Assembly (NCBI GenBank): GCA_911728435.2 | Contig: OU452212.1 | Span: 1,432,563-1,496,562, forward strand | Source of the DNA: Apoderus coryli | Lineage: Eukaryota > Arthropoda > Insecta > Coleoptera > Attelabidae | Direction: 5' to 3' | DNA length: 64,000 nt | Shown here: one piece after another, positions 22,641 to 34,525 of the stretch | How positions within the stretch are numbered: the stretch's first letter is position 1 | How the letters are laid out: every line of letters begins with the position of its first letter | The notes under the pieces: model-generated | What the model was told of the DNA's origin: nothing | Databases searched by the model: none | The model's input: only the letters and a program-made list of their open reading frames with translations | Program-made: the position numbers and the translations under genes

Positions 22641-23472
22641 CGGTACAAGCCAATAGTAGGAGTTTAGCTCGTCCCTTAAGGCCAACATACACGCGCAAAT
22701 TTATTAACTGACAATGAGGCATATTATGAAAATACATTATAATTAAAAAAAAAGGAAAATAAAACAACTGAATGTGGACGCATTAAATAGTAGGTTGTTT
22801 TGTATTATTTTGTGCAGCGTACAATAAAAAAAAATGACAGCAAGGCGTGCGGTAGTACAAAACTTACCGCACGCTATACAATGTCGTCTGCCTTAGATAC
22901 AGCACGGTGTTCTAGATAAATAATTTTTTAATAGCATTTTTAAGGCACCATGCTCCACGGGAATTTAACCTAGCACTCCCACAGTTATAAATCCAGCAAA
23001 CAAACTGATCCATTAATGCTTTAAGCGATCAGCAGGGTAGTTGAAATCAAAATACAGACCAGCTGTCAAATATTATAATATCGGATTATATTTCACACGG
23101 AGGCATCTACTTTATTGTATTTAGGTATTGTAAAAAATAATCTTAAAAATTAGTATTTCATAATGATAATATAATTTGACATTCAACAATTATTGTAAGT
23201 ATTACAAACAATAGTAATAAAAAAATAAGGAAATAAACACATCACTCTTATTTATCTATCGCTATAAAGAACCTCGTGCGCTTAGAATTGCCGTCAGCTT
23301 TCCGTTGTAAAGAGCTGGACCCTGATCAATCTTGCCCTATTAGATTTCCCAGATATTTCGCCAAAATCAGATATTTACTCTTTATACAGTTATACTATCT
23401 TTTAGCTAGAAGAACAGACTATTCAATTACGTATTACATCTTGGTTATTAATATAGCGACCCTCAGAACATC

Positions 23473-24450
23473 TTAGGAAGGGCTGTAGAAGGAAGAATCG
23501 AAAATCAGAGGATTGGGGATCCCTGATCAAAACCATATCGTTTCCACACTTCCCAGCCAAGTGACGATACACTAAAAAGAAATAAGGGTGAGAATAATTT
23601 CACCACAAGAAATCAGCGCAATGTGCACAAATCAACCTAGGGAAAAACTATCGGAAGTGCAATACCAAGAACGTTTGTGACTGGCATTCTAGCGCTATAA
23701 GCTCCAATTTCAGCAGGTCAAACATGGCATGTCTATGACTTGAATTCACCAACACTCAGGATTCCGAGGAAATGCATACGCACCTACAAAGAGTTGTTTA
23801 AAATAATGGAAGAAACTGGCAGAACAGAGCAGCAACAATATTCCTTGAAAACTGCTTTCAGGAAAGAGCAAGACCTACGAATTTTTATAGGGTTTCTGAT
23901 AGAGCATTGTCGCCTGAGGAAACCACAAGGAAAGATTCGGCCTAGAAAAAACTGACGAATGCAGATTCGTGGATGGATGGGTTGGGTAGCTGTAGAGGGA
24001 AGAATCGAAAATCAGAGGATCCCTGATCAAAACCATATCGTTTCCACACTGCCCAAGAGACGAAACACTAAAAAGATATAATTTTGAGAGTAATTTCGCC
24101 AGAAGGGATTTGGATGAAGGCGTAAATCAGCGCAATCGCAATTCAACTTAATGAAAACCTATCAGAAGTGCAATACCAAGAACTTTTGTGATAGCCAGAC
24201 AGCCATTCTAGCGCTAAGCTCCAATTTCAGCAGGTCAAACATGATACAAATGATTTGAATACGCCAATAAGAAACTGGCAAAAGTTTCCTGCTTCTGACA
24301 CTCCAGAATAATCCTGGAAAACTTCAATCACGAAAGAGCAAGATCTACGTTTGTTTAGCGAGTTTCTAAGAGGACATTGTCACCTGAGGAAACACATGGA
24401 AGCTTCGGCCTAGAAGAAACTGACGAATGCAGAATCATTCCAAGACAACT
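23473..24450 (+). repeat. two tandem degenerate copies of a LINE C-terminal segment (~500 bp each)
   Basis: 23473-23960 and 23985-24450 share long blocks (AGAATCGAAAATCAGAGGAT, GATCAAAACCATATCGTTTC, AAGCTCCAATTTCAGCAGGTC, CTAGAA.AAACTGACGAATGCA). The first reads EQDLRIFIGFLIEHCRLRKP, the pattern before the terminal zinc knuckle of I/R1/LOA-type LINEs. Both copies are broken. 24450-25440 shows no further features. Confidence 0.55.
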
Positions 24451-25479
24451 CTCTGCCTAATTAAGTAACCAATCTGGCAATTATACTCGAAGATGCGCGG
24501 CTGAAAAAGAAACAAGTCGCATCGTTGAAGTATCCGAACAATCATTTTTAATATGTTGCATATCATCTTGGCAGTGCAAGATGGGATGGGGAGGACTCAG
24601 AAGGAACCCTACTGATTGATTATAAAGATAAATATGGAGTACAACGCTTCAATCTTAGAACAATGAAAAGAAGCCATCATGGAAAGGTGAGGAGGAAAAT
24701 TGACGAAAGAAGAAATATTTATTTCACTCATCGTTTTTAATTGCTTGAATTTTGTATTACACTGGCATGACATTTGGTAATATCTTTATCAATAACTTCA
24801 GAGGTTTGGTTTTACATTATCTGTGAATTACTTCATGAAATATAGTATAATGAAGTCAGGATGACATTCATCATGGGTTTAAAAAAGTTTCCTGTTTGGC
24901 GCAGTCATCAACAATGATGCAAGTGTAAAACAAGAAGGTTTTACGGAATTAAATAGCCTGTTCTTTGCCTGAAAACTGATTTTGGCAAAAAATCTATGTG
25001 ATCATATTTATAAACTGATTCAAACAGAAAGCCACTGGCAACGCCAAGTGAGCGATGCCTCTCTATATGTTTTTTGTGATAAATTAACATATTACATTTT
25101 CTTTGTTTCTCTAATTATAGTAATTATTTGAAGCCCACTTAAACGAAGTTTTAATAATAATTGTATTTACACAAGGTATTTTTTTTCTGTTGTAAAAGAA
25201 TAATTATATATATTTTTTTACAAATTGTGAGGTTTTTTTGAAAGGATGAGTAGCTACTAATAAATCAGTAAGATGTCTCAGCCTATAACTAGAACATCAG
25301 TAATTTTTTTATGTTCACAATCACAAAAATAAGTAGGTTTATGTCTCCGAAATAGTTGCCCTCATAAAAAATCTAACTACGCTACTGGATTCTATACAAA
25401 AATCTCTATCAATCAAAGAAATATATATTAAATTATTTTGAAAAGATTCTGTTTTCGCTGTTGTTCAAGGCGTTTTTTA

Positions 25480-26160
25480 ATCGTGTTACTAGACTCGGAT
25501 TACCTATAAATATTGCCAAGACAAAAATGATGGTGATTAGCAGAGATCAGCATATTACTCCTCTCAACATCAACGGAGAAAATATTGAGCGTGTCGCCAA
25601 ATTTACCTATCTTGGCGCTTCTCTAAATGAAAAGTGATGAAGAGGTGAAGGGAAGAATTGGACGCGCGAAGACAACCTTCTTTAAACTCAAGAATATACT
25701 TCTTCACAGAAATATGCCACTACACACTCGAATACGTGTAGTACAGTGTTATGTATGGCCTATTGTATTGTACGGTGTTGAAACTTGGTCACTCGAGGCT
25801 TTTGAGATGTGGACACTCCGCCGATTGCTGCGTATTCCCTGGACAGCCCACACAACTAATGATGAAGTTCTCCGAAGAGCTGGCATAGAAAGACATCTGT
25901 TGGACACGGTAAAAAAACGTAAAGTGTCATATCTGGGGCATATATTGAGAGGACCTCGCTACTCCATACCAAGGCTAATACTGCAAGGAAAGATCGAAGG
26001 GGGCCAAGTCGAAAACAACACTCTTGGCTCCGCAATATAAGAAACTGGTGTGGCATACTGGATGCCGCAACCATTTTTAGACAGGCTGAGGAGGGCACCC
26101 TAGCTATTCTGTGAACATAAAATGGACAAATGATCGCCGACGTGCGGCATAGCACATGGC
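25480..26160 (+). mobile_element. RTE-type LINE 3' part
   Basis: Plus-strand text LPINIAKTKMMVISRDQHIT, INGENIERVAKFTYLGASLN, then (25627-26040) IGRAKTTFFKLKNILLHRNM, VQCYVWPIVLYGVETWSLEA, MWTLRRLLRIPWTAHTTNDE, KRKVSYLGHILRGPRYSIPR: the region after the RT core in RTE-clade endonuclease/reverse transcriptases. One frameshift at about 25630 and another near 26010. Ends with a short GAAGAAGAA tract near 26170, as RTE tails often do. Confidence 0.8.
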
Positions 26161-26173
26161 ACCCGAAGAAGAA

Positions 26174-26250
26174 GAACTAGTTGTGAGCGGTGTGCCTCAG
26201 GGATGCGTATTTGGACCTGTATCATTTTTTTATCTACCTATGCTGATCTC
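26174..26250 (+). pseudogene. LINE RT block 4 fragment
   Basis: Translates as VVSGVPQGCVFGPVSFF, the SGVPQGSxLGP block of non-LTR reverse transcriptases. Isolated; 26290-26880 has no recognisable content. Confidence 0.5.
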
Positions 26251-26879
26251 ACTGAAAATTTAAAATCTTCGAGTGAGTACAAGCTGCCAGATAAACGCTA
26301 ATACCTTCCAGAAATTGCAAACGACATCACATAAAAGCTTTAAACAAGAAAAGTTCTTGGCGTTCATGTGAGGTTTTTTATTTGACGTAGATTAGCCAAT
26401 ACAACCATTTTTAAAATTCTGCTCATGAGCACTTTGGTATCAGAAAGGTCAGTGCAAAATATGGGTGCCGAGAAGGCTCACGCCACTGCAAGGACAATAA
26501 CGCGTCGAATGTTCTCGTGCATTTTTAAAGCTCTGTAAAGAAGATTGTTAATGTAGACGAAACGTGCAACTTGCGCAAGTGTTTTTGCAAAATCTTATCT
26601 CTGTTAAAATGATTTGTTCGACACTAGCCGTTGGCACAAAAAATGTTGATCAGAAAATTCGGCAAAACAAGCGTTTTACTATCAGAAATTCCCAAGTTTC
26701 AAGGTCAGTATTTTGCCAAATTGTTACTGATAAACAGTCAGGCGATGAGTTCTATGCATTGCAGAATAATATATTAATCATGATTTCTGCAAACCCTGAT
26801 TAATCCAGGAGCAAATTTGAAGACACCTTGTGTCTCCGCATAACCGCAATTATACTATTAGTTCGAAAGAGTTAACTTT

Positions 26880-28960
26880 TAAATACCAATTACCCTGAAT
26901 GGTGAGGTCATTGAACAGAAGTCTGGAGTAAAATATCCAGGAATCACCCTAGATGGTAAACTTCTTTGAAATAGTGGGTAGTAAAGCAACAAAGCTCTGA
27001 TGGTGTGCAGGAATCTGGCAGGCAAGACTTGGGGCTGTTAACCAAAGATTATTGCGGGGGATGTACACAATGATTGTGACACCTATCAGGCAATAGTCTG
27101 GCACTCTAAGGCTGAACAAAGTACAACAAGGAGAAACCTTGATAGGATACAAAGACTAGCATGCATATGCATTACTAGTACGTGTCCAACTAGGGCACTA
27201 GAGATCATTACGTATCCCAGATCTCTACATTTGGTGATAGAAAGAGCAGCAAATGAGACCAAGACTAGCTCTGGAGGGAGCTGGAAATCGGTTCAATCAA
27301 GAATCAGAGAGCCTGGACATCTCTGAGCAAACACACCTCATCTCTAAACCTCCCTAGTGACGAAACTAAGAAAAAATATAACTTTCAGAAGAACTTCACC
27401 ACAAAGTTAGTTATAAACCATGTAAATGACATAAACGACGTAAATGACATAAACGTCGTTTATGTCTTTACATCGTTTTTAACCTAGAGAGGCCATTAAG
27501 CGCGCGTGACATTGAAAAGAACCAAAATTGGTCAGAATGCGCCGCTATCAGAAGCCACTTGGGGTATGAAATCGTGCAAGATAGAGAGGTGTTGTCCATG
27601 AAACCACCAGCCAAGCTACTGGAGTTCATAAGATCTCTAGAACTTGATGGAGGGTTGAAACTTGATACCAGCATTTTTTTCTGGGTACAGCTTTGCTTGT
27701 TTGGGATATTACCCAACCCAACCATACGGCATAGCTAAATATCTACAAACAGGAAACAGACATGCGCTACATATAATTCTATATCCAGATATTAACAGGT
27801 CTATCGAGAGCGCACTAATGGCTCATCCTGTATGTGTCGTCCGACTTTTCCGTAACCTCTGAGAGGTTGAAGAGGTGATCTGTAAAGTAATAGTTCGAAT
27901 TCCTACAAAATTAAAGTTTCTTAAGGAGAGAGTTGACATTCAATGTTCTGTCGAGGAGCATAATAGTTTCCTCGCAGCAAAAAATGAAATCGAATCTAGT
28001 TTCTGAGACATCTTACATCACAACTTTAATTAAATATAATTTATCGTTTTTAGGTTCAAACATCTACAAATTTCGTAGCTTTATTTTATTTATTTATTTT
28101 TTGTAGTTAAACTTATCCTTAAATTTCTAAAATTGGTTTGTCATACTTTTAAAAATTACAATTTAAACGTGAAAATGCTATCAACACACATTTAGGGAGT
28201 ATATTATGTAGAAAAGGACTTAGAATGCCTGCCAACTCTTGCAAAATCAATATGCAAAATGGTTGAAGTAACAAAGATATAAACTATTAAAACCGAGGTA
28301 AAAAAAGACTCTGTTTAATTTGGTGGAATTGATGCTCCATAAAGCTCGTTCTGCGCAAAAAAACATTGGTTTAGTACCAGTTAAGATAAAGGAGCATCGA
28401 GCCCCAATAACGCGTGTGATTGTTCTCAGGGTAGGCTGCACACATGCCTGTAGAAAATTTCTTTTGTTCATAACGCGTCAGGTGGCATGTGGGCGTAACA
28501 TTTCCTCTCACTTACGTTGTGTTCATCTAACATGATCTAGTGCTATGCTGCAAATAACAAAAGACTGGTTTGGAAATCTTTAATCTCCAATTAACAGTGG
28601 GGGATTGCTCTGACTTGGGAGCCAGGACCCAAAGGCTGATCAACTTGGTGCCAATACTTCGTTCTGCGGTCTGGAACCGATCTCTGGCATTACAAAAGGC
28701 CATATGATAAATAGGAAAAGGAACAATTCAAGTCCTACTGGAGTAATACTCGAAGGCCCTTGTAATCAAATCGCAAAAAAGTTTATCGAATTGGATGGAA
28801 ACGATTTAAGGCGCATTATAGGCTTGAGTGAGGAGGATAATTGTTGTTTTTCCGAAGAAGCAACATAGACCTTTGAACACGTGATCTGCAAGAGAATTGC
28901 GGCTAGAGAGATCATCAACTCCATGAAAAGTTTGGGGCGATTGGGCGATCTCTAGATTAA
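26880..28960 (+). mobile_element. degenerate R1/I-type LINE sequences
   Basis: 26900-27300 reads KYPGITLDGKL, GLQPKI..MYT, RRNLDRIQRLACICITSTCP and TRALEI, the segment after the RT of R1/LOA-type elements. 28780-28930 reads ELDGNDLRRIIGLSEED, EEAT*TFEHVICK, a decayed CxxC..H..C terminal knuckle. In between (27420-27480) is a hairpin made of repeated TAAATGACATAAACG. Boundaries are uncertain and several elements may be mixed. Confidence 0.45.
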
Positions 28961-29061
28961 ACTAATTTACAAAAGATCTCTTTAAATCGAAGTGAAGAGA
29001 GAGGCTAAAAAACATAAACGACTCCACTTACAATCTACAATAAAACTTACCGGTCCTTATA

Positions 29062-29916
29062 CAGGGTGAGTCGGGAGGAATGGGCCTAACTCTAAGGGTG
29101 TAATCTATGCATCAAAATAATAAGAAAAAACTGAAATATTCATTTGTTTTCAAGTTACAGCGTTAAATAAAATAATAATATTGTTAAACCAAAATCTCAA
29201 ACATTAACATTGGTTTAAATAAATTTGGTTTAGTAAATTTTCAAAAAAAAACTCCATTGACTTCCGCTTGTGGAACTTCTAATTGATTTGTGCATTTCAA
29301 TGCATCCCTAGTATCTATTTTTACTTGATAAGCCTCGGTTGGGCCAATAAAATTATTATCGATCATGTCGCACCACACGTTTATTGGAAATCTGTTTTGA
29401 AAATTGCTTTGGACTATTGCGTGAGGATTTTCGTCCGACCATACGTAGAAGTTTCGACTATTATTGATGCCGTCAGGGATCAGTAAAAATTATGTGCGGC
29501 ATAAAATGACTTATTAATTATCTACTCACAAAATTGCATAGTTGAAGATTATGGACACGCTGTACATGGTACGTGCTCGTAAAGCGTATTGATCACTCTT
29601 TTTGGGGAAATCCCCAATTGATTTCCAATTCTTGTGTGGCATTTAAAAAAATTAAAATGATACAAATCCAAACATTAACGCTGAATCAATGTAACCGTCT
29701 ATACTGACACAGGTCTGTCTGTCTGTCACAGGATAGTGACAGCACAAAAAACAAATTATAATAACATTTTTTTTACAGGAAAACTACAATATTCTGTTTT
29801 TGCCTTATAACTTGAAAACAAATGAATATTGGATAACAACATTTGAGTTTTTTCTTATTGTTTTGATGCATAGATTACACCCTTAGAGTTAGGCCCATTC
29901 CTCCCGACTCACCCTG
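29062..29916 (-). mobile_element. CAGGGTG-ended Tc1/mariner-type element, transposase remnant
   Basis: Inverted ends of about 110 bp (CAGGGTGAGTCGGGAGGAAT / inverse at 29897-29916) flanked by TA. The minus-strand interior (about 29485-29240) reads NFYVWSDENPHAIVQSNFQN, INVWCDMIDNNFIGP, the middle of an insect IS630/mariner transposase. Links the CAGGGTG class of ends in this window to that transposase family. Confidence 0.75.
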
Positions 29917-30120
29917 TATATAAAATGGTACCAAACATTGAAATTTCAAAACAAAAACTGTCAAAGTGCCAAAGAAAGAAAATCACTCGTCTATGTTTTA
30001 AGACAAGAAATTGGCAATTGCTTACTAAAGAAATTTGATCCTAGATTGTCAGATAACAGTGAGACCCAAATTTCCAACATTCACGAAGAGCCTATACTAG
30101 CACGAGAGATGTATGACAAA

Positions 30121-30322
30121 GAGATGTTTTTGGCACATCTCTAGTGTGAGCAGGAAATATGCAATTTATTAATAAGGCCTCCCGCCAGGGAATTCGGGCG
30201 TACCTAGTGTTGGCAATAGGATATGATGGAGTTGTTGCTCCTCGTCCGGCCATCGTTTGTCAACTGTGTTTCACCGGACATATTGCCTGCTCACACTAGA
30301 TGTCGCCAAAAACATCTCTATG
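30121..30322. repeat. inverted repeat, arms ~42 bp
   Basis: 30121-30162 (AGAGATGTTTTTGGCACATC...) and 30281-30322 are near-perfect inverse complements with about 120 bp between them. No coding; possibly a small MITE. The remainder of 29917-31083 includes two unpaired element ends, CAGGGTG at 30628 and CACCCTG at 31095-31101. Confidence 0.55.
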
Positions 30323-31424
30323 TCCTGAAATAGTTTTGTAAATTCTCAGTTTGAAGGCCATTAACTCCTTAACGAAGCAAGCTAGGGACAAATTTTATAC
30401 GAAGAACTAACATTATTTTGTCGTGTTCTATGAGCCCCTTCATTTACGACAGACCCTGTATATCCTCAGAGGGAAATCCACCGGTTAGAGAGGGTGGCAA
30501 GCAAATAATCTGCATTAAATCGTTTTTTCTTGAAAACGGCTTCAAATATCGAAAATGAACAAGAATCAACTTCTCACCACAAAAAGGCTGCTCTTTCAGA
30601 TTTTAAACCCTATTTGCCTTAGATATACAGGGTGAAAAGTTACGACATAATTTATCATAGCAAGACGTTGTAAGTATCGCTCCCTATGAGCCAAAAAACA
30701 TAAAGCTGCCAATTTTGAAGTTGATAGCCCAAGAAGCAAGATTACACTGGTAAAAAACCCGCAACTTCCTCTAAATGATCAAGTTTGGTCATCTTCCCAG
30801 GTAACATCGACGTCGTCGAAACGCCACCGAGAACCAGTCCGAAGAACTTACTAAATCATTCAATTGGTGGTAGCGACTCGCGCTTACTGGGAATTCCTCG
30901 TTCATGGGAAATAAATACAAGCTCCAATCCCTAGCACGAAGGAGGTTCAGCGGGTTACCCGATCTGTTCGGACAGGGAGGACGACACGCTGATTCCTTCA
31001 GTGTAGCGCGCGTGCGGCCGTGAACATTAAGGGCATCACAGACCTTTTATTGCTCATTCTCGTGCGGCTAGAAGAATAAAATAATGACTTTGACCACCCT
31101 GTATTTCCTAAACCACATATTACTAAAATCATACTTAAGTGAAAGGCACTACTCAGTTAAACACAATGGAGCTATACCCACCCACTATTCTGTACAATCT
31201 GGCGTTCCCCAAGGAAGTGTACTCGGACCATTACTTTATCTTCTATACAGGGTGATTCATTATGGTTGCAACAAACGAAAACTGGAGATTCCTGAAAAGA
31301 ATTCAAGCATTTTTTTGCCATTGAACCCAAGTCCGCAAATGCTTCGTTATCGAGATACAGGGTGTCCAAATTTAGTGGTCAAATTAACTTTTTTGTTCAT
31401 TTCTCAAAAACTAGCTAACCGATT

Positions 31425-32133
31425 TTATTTATTTATTTATTTACGCCCATTTTATACAAGATTACAATAAATATAAATAGTTCTACAATAAAACACTTCA
31501 AACGAATTAGACAATCGAAAATGTCAAATAAAAAATCAATCACAAATAAAATGGATAATAATAATCTACACGATCAATACTTCACTATTATAAAACAATA
31601 TGGTACAACACAACGTATCAATTATCAAAGAGGTGCCCTACTGAACCCAAAAAGCTATTTCTCGGGACAAAAAAATTCAGTGTCTCTTCACTGTCATTGG
31701 CGAGACGCATTGAGCGCGCCAAAAATGAATTGCAACCATAATTTGTTCTGGAATGTGTCTGGTGAAACATACTGCTCGTACGCGTTGCAGGATATGGAAG
31801 ATGAATTCCAATCTTGCCCAAAAGATCAGGACAATTCAACCTTCCATTTATAAGGTCATACAATAAAATCAAATCATGTCTCTGTCGTCGATCACCCAGC
31901 GTGTCAATGCCAAGGTAGGACTCTAAGTCGGCATATAATTCAAAACGATTCTTAAAAATAAAGTCTATATGCAGTTTGTAGGCTAGGTATCTAAGAAATT
32001 TGTGTTGTACCTGCTCAATTTTTACTAGATGTACAGTATAATGTGGAGACCAGACAGCCGACGCATACTCAAGGCACGGTCTGACCAAACTTGTGTAAAG
32101 AAGCCTCAGAGAATCGACAGTTAATGAAGCCAA
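31425..32133 (-). mobile_element. LINE 3' end (RT C terminus, 3' UTR and AAAT tail), minus strand
   Basis: Minus strand from 32133: LRLLYTSLVRPCLEYASAVW, VQHKFLRYLAYKLHIDFIF, RRQRHDLILLYDLINGRLNC, RTNYGCNSFLARSMRLAN, about 171 intact codons of a jockey-superfamily C terminus. A 3' untranslated part follows and a (AAAT)n tail at about 31425-31440. Truncated at its 5' side. Inserted inside the inner CAGGGTG element. Confidence 0.8.
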
Positions 32134-32229
32134 GAACCTTCAGAGACCTTGAGACCATTGAAGTCATATGTGGAATAAATTTTGACAAAATTGTGTAGGA
32201 AAAGACTGTATTGATTTGAGTTTAAATGC

Positions 32230-32684
32230 CCATTAATTACGAACAACGGCAATAATTTATTGTTAAACATGCCACCCCAAACATTGATACTAAAACGTTC
32301 TTGAAAATTTCGCGGCCTAATAGCACGAGGGTTGTTTAAAGACTATACATGTTCATTATGGTTTGTATTTATACCATCTCTAGTAAAAGTTGCTTCATCT
32401 GACCAGAGCACATTCTCTAAAAATCTTTCATCTTCTTGATGCTTACCAAGAACCCAATTACAAAATAGTAGGCGCCTTTCACGGTCTCCAGGATGTAGGG
32501 CCTGGACATCTCGATGTTGATAGAGATAGAGCATTTCGCGATTTAATACTCTCCAAACAGTTGTTCGAAGTAATGCTAATTGAGTTGGTATTCTTCCAGT
32601 GCTTATTTCCGGATCGTCTAAAACTAAATCCACTATGTTTTGTTCAGTTTGAATATTTAGACGATACACAAACATATTCTTCAA
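32230..32684 (-). pseudogene. Tc1/mariner-type transposase fragment
   Basis: Minus strand: IVDLVLDDPEISTGRIPTQL, TTVWRVLNREMLYLYQHRDV, FCNWVLGKHQEDERFLENVL, WSDEATFTRDGINTNHNEHV (first catalytic Asp), then after a stop RPRNFQERFSINVWGGMFNN. Homologous in layout to the remnant at 29240-29485. Lies inside the composite 31248-33257. Confidence 0.8.
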
Positions 32685-34525
32685 TTGAAAAACTCATTTT
32701 AATTTAGAAAAAAACATTCGCAATATTAAAAACAACTACGAAATAATAAAACAATTTTAAATAATTTAAATTTGTTGCTGTCAAAGTTTTTTTGTATTGT
32801 TGCGGCATTCGTTTTCCATGGCAATTTTGATTTTCATTTGGTTTTCTGGTAAACCTTATTTTGAGTTAAATCTACCATTAAGTTGCAATTTATCGGTTTC
32901 CATAAAAATGGTAGAAATTCCAACATCGACGTAATTAACTTTTTTGTTTTATCAAAGCTGTCCTTAATTAATTTATGTGTAAAATTTACCCTAATCTACG
33001 CCAATGAACAGTTAATAAAAGCCAAAATAATGCAGATTATTTTAGGTTATCGGTCCCCAAATGCATGTAAAATTTTGTCGAAATCGGTTAGCTAGTTTTT
33101 GAGAAATGAACAAGAAAGTTAATTTGACTACTAAATTTTGACACCCTGTATCTCGATAACGAAGCATTTGCGGACATGGGTTCAATGGCAAAAAATGCTT
33201 AAATCACTTTCAGCAATCTCCAGTTTTCGTTTGTAGCAACCATAATGAATCACCCTGTATACCAACGATCTTCCCGAGTCAGAACAAACAATATTAGCGG
33301 CGTTTGCAGACGATGTTGCGATCCTTTCTGTCCGCAGAGACCCAATTTCTTCTTCGAAGAACATGCAGGCACACCTAAACCAATTGAACACAAGGTACAA
33401 AAAATTGAGAATGAAGCTCAACCACTCTAAATCAATCCAAGTGACTTTCACAACCTCTCACAATAATTGTCCAACCGTCACCATGGATGGATCACAAATT
33501 CCTGTCAAAACCGACGCTAAGTACATAGGACTACACCTGGACAGAAGGCTAACTTGGGAAAAACACATCCAAAAAAAGAGAAGACAGTTAGATATCAAAT
33601 ATAAGCAAATGTAGGCCGAAAATCTAAATTATCTACCAAAAATAAACTTCTATTATACAAGGCAATGTTAATGCCCATTTGGACATACGGCATTCAACTT
33701 TGGGGTTGTGCAAAACCAACTAGAATTAAAATAATACAAATATTCCAATCAAAAAAGTTAAGAGTAATAGTAGGAGCGCCATGGTACATCCGCAATCGAA
33801 CTCTCTACGACGACCTACGAATCCCGTACATCACCGACACAATCACATCAACGACCGAGACAGAATAAACAACCACCCAAACGAAGAGATAGACGGCTTT
33901 TACAGAAACGGGAGATTGCTGAAAGTAATTTAAGCATTTTTTGCCATTGAACCCATGTCCGCAAATGCTTCGTTATCGAGATACAGGGTGTCCAAATTTA
34001 GTAGTTCAACTAGCTTTCTTGTTCATTTCTCCAAAACTAGCTAACCGATTTCGACAAAATTTTATATGCATTTGGGGACCGATAACCTAAAATAATCTGC
34101 ATTATTTTGGCTTTCATTAACTGTTCATTGGCGTAGATTAGGGGGCATTTTGGGTAAATTTTACACATAAATTAATTAAGGACAGCTTTGACAAGTTTCA
34201 TTATTTTAAATTATTACTTTTTTAACAAGTGCAACTTATAAGCTACAAAAAAGTTAATTACGTCGATGTTGGAATTTCTACCACTCTACCCGTAAATAAA
34301 TGAATTAATTATTTATGCGCATAAAAGAGAAAGAAAGAAAGAGGAGAAAACAAAATTAACTTAAAAAAAATTAAAAATGTAAACTATACAAATGTGACAG
34401 GTCATATCGCGCCACAGAATGTAATTGTACCACTCCACCCACATATGTATTATTCGAACATACAAGAAAAAAAAATATATAAAAAATAAGATTATATATA
34501 TAATAATACGAAACATATATATATA

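Larger units (their letters stand above)
31248..33257. mobile_element. composite CAGGGTG element inserted in the jockey LINE
   Basis: Ends CAGGGTGATTCATTATGG and inverse, flanked by TA (31246-31247, 33258-33259). Removing the element and one TA restores the jockey reading frame, which fixes the borders. The outer arms 31248-31355 and 33151-33257 (108 and 107 bp) form a near-perfect palindrome around a TA at which a second CAGGGTGTCC element (31358-33148) sits. The inner element holds a LINE 3' end (31425-32133) and a transposase remnant (32230-32684). Confidence 0.85.
31084..33895 (+). mobile_element. jockey-type LINE, split by a DNA transposon
   Basis: Left part: LLKSYLSERHYSVKHNGAIP, SVQSGVPQGSVLGPLLYLLY. 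The reading resumes at 33260: TNDLPESEQTILAAFADDVA (catalytic FADD), TRYKKLRMKLNHSKSIQVTF, KYIGLHLDRRLTWEKHIQKK, and after a frameshift near 33615 MLMPIWTYGIQLWGCAKPTR, LRVIVGAPWYIRNRTLYDDL. The insert is 31248-33257. The element continues to about 33895, where a CAGGGTG-type arm begins. Confidence 0.85.
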
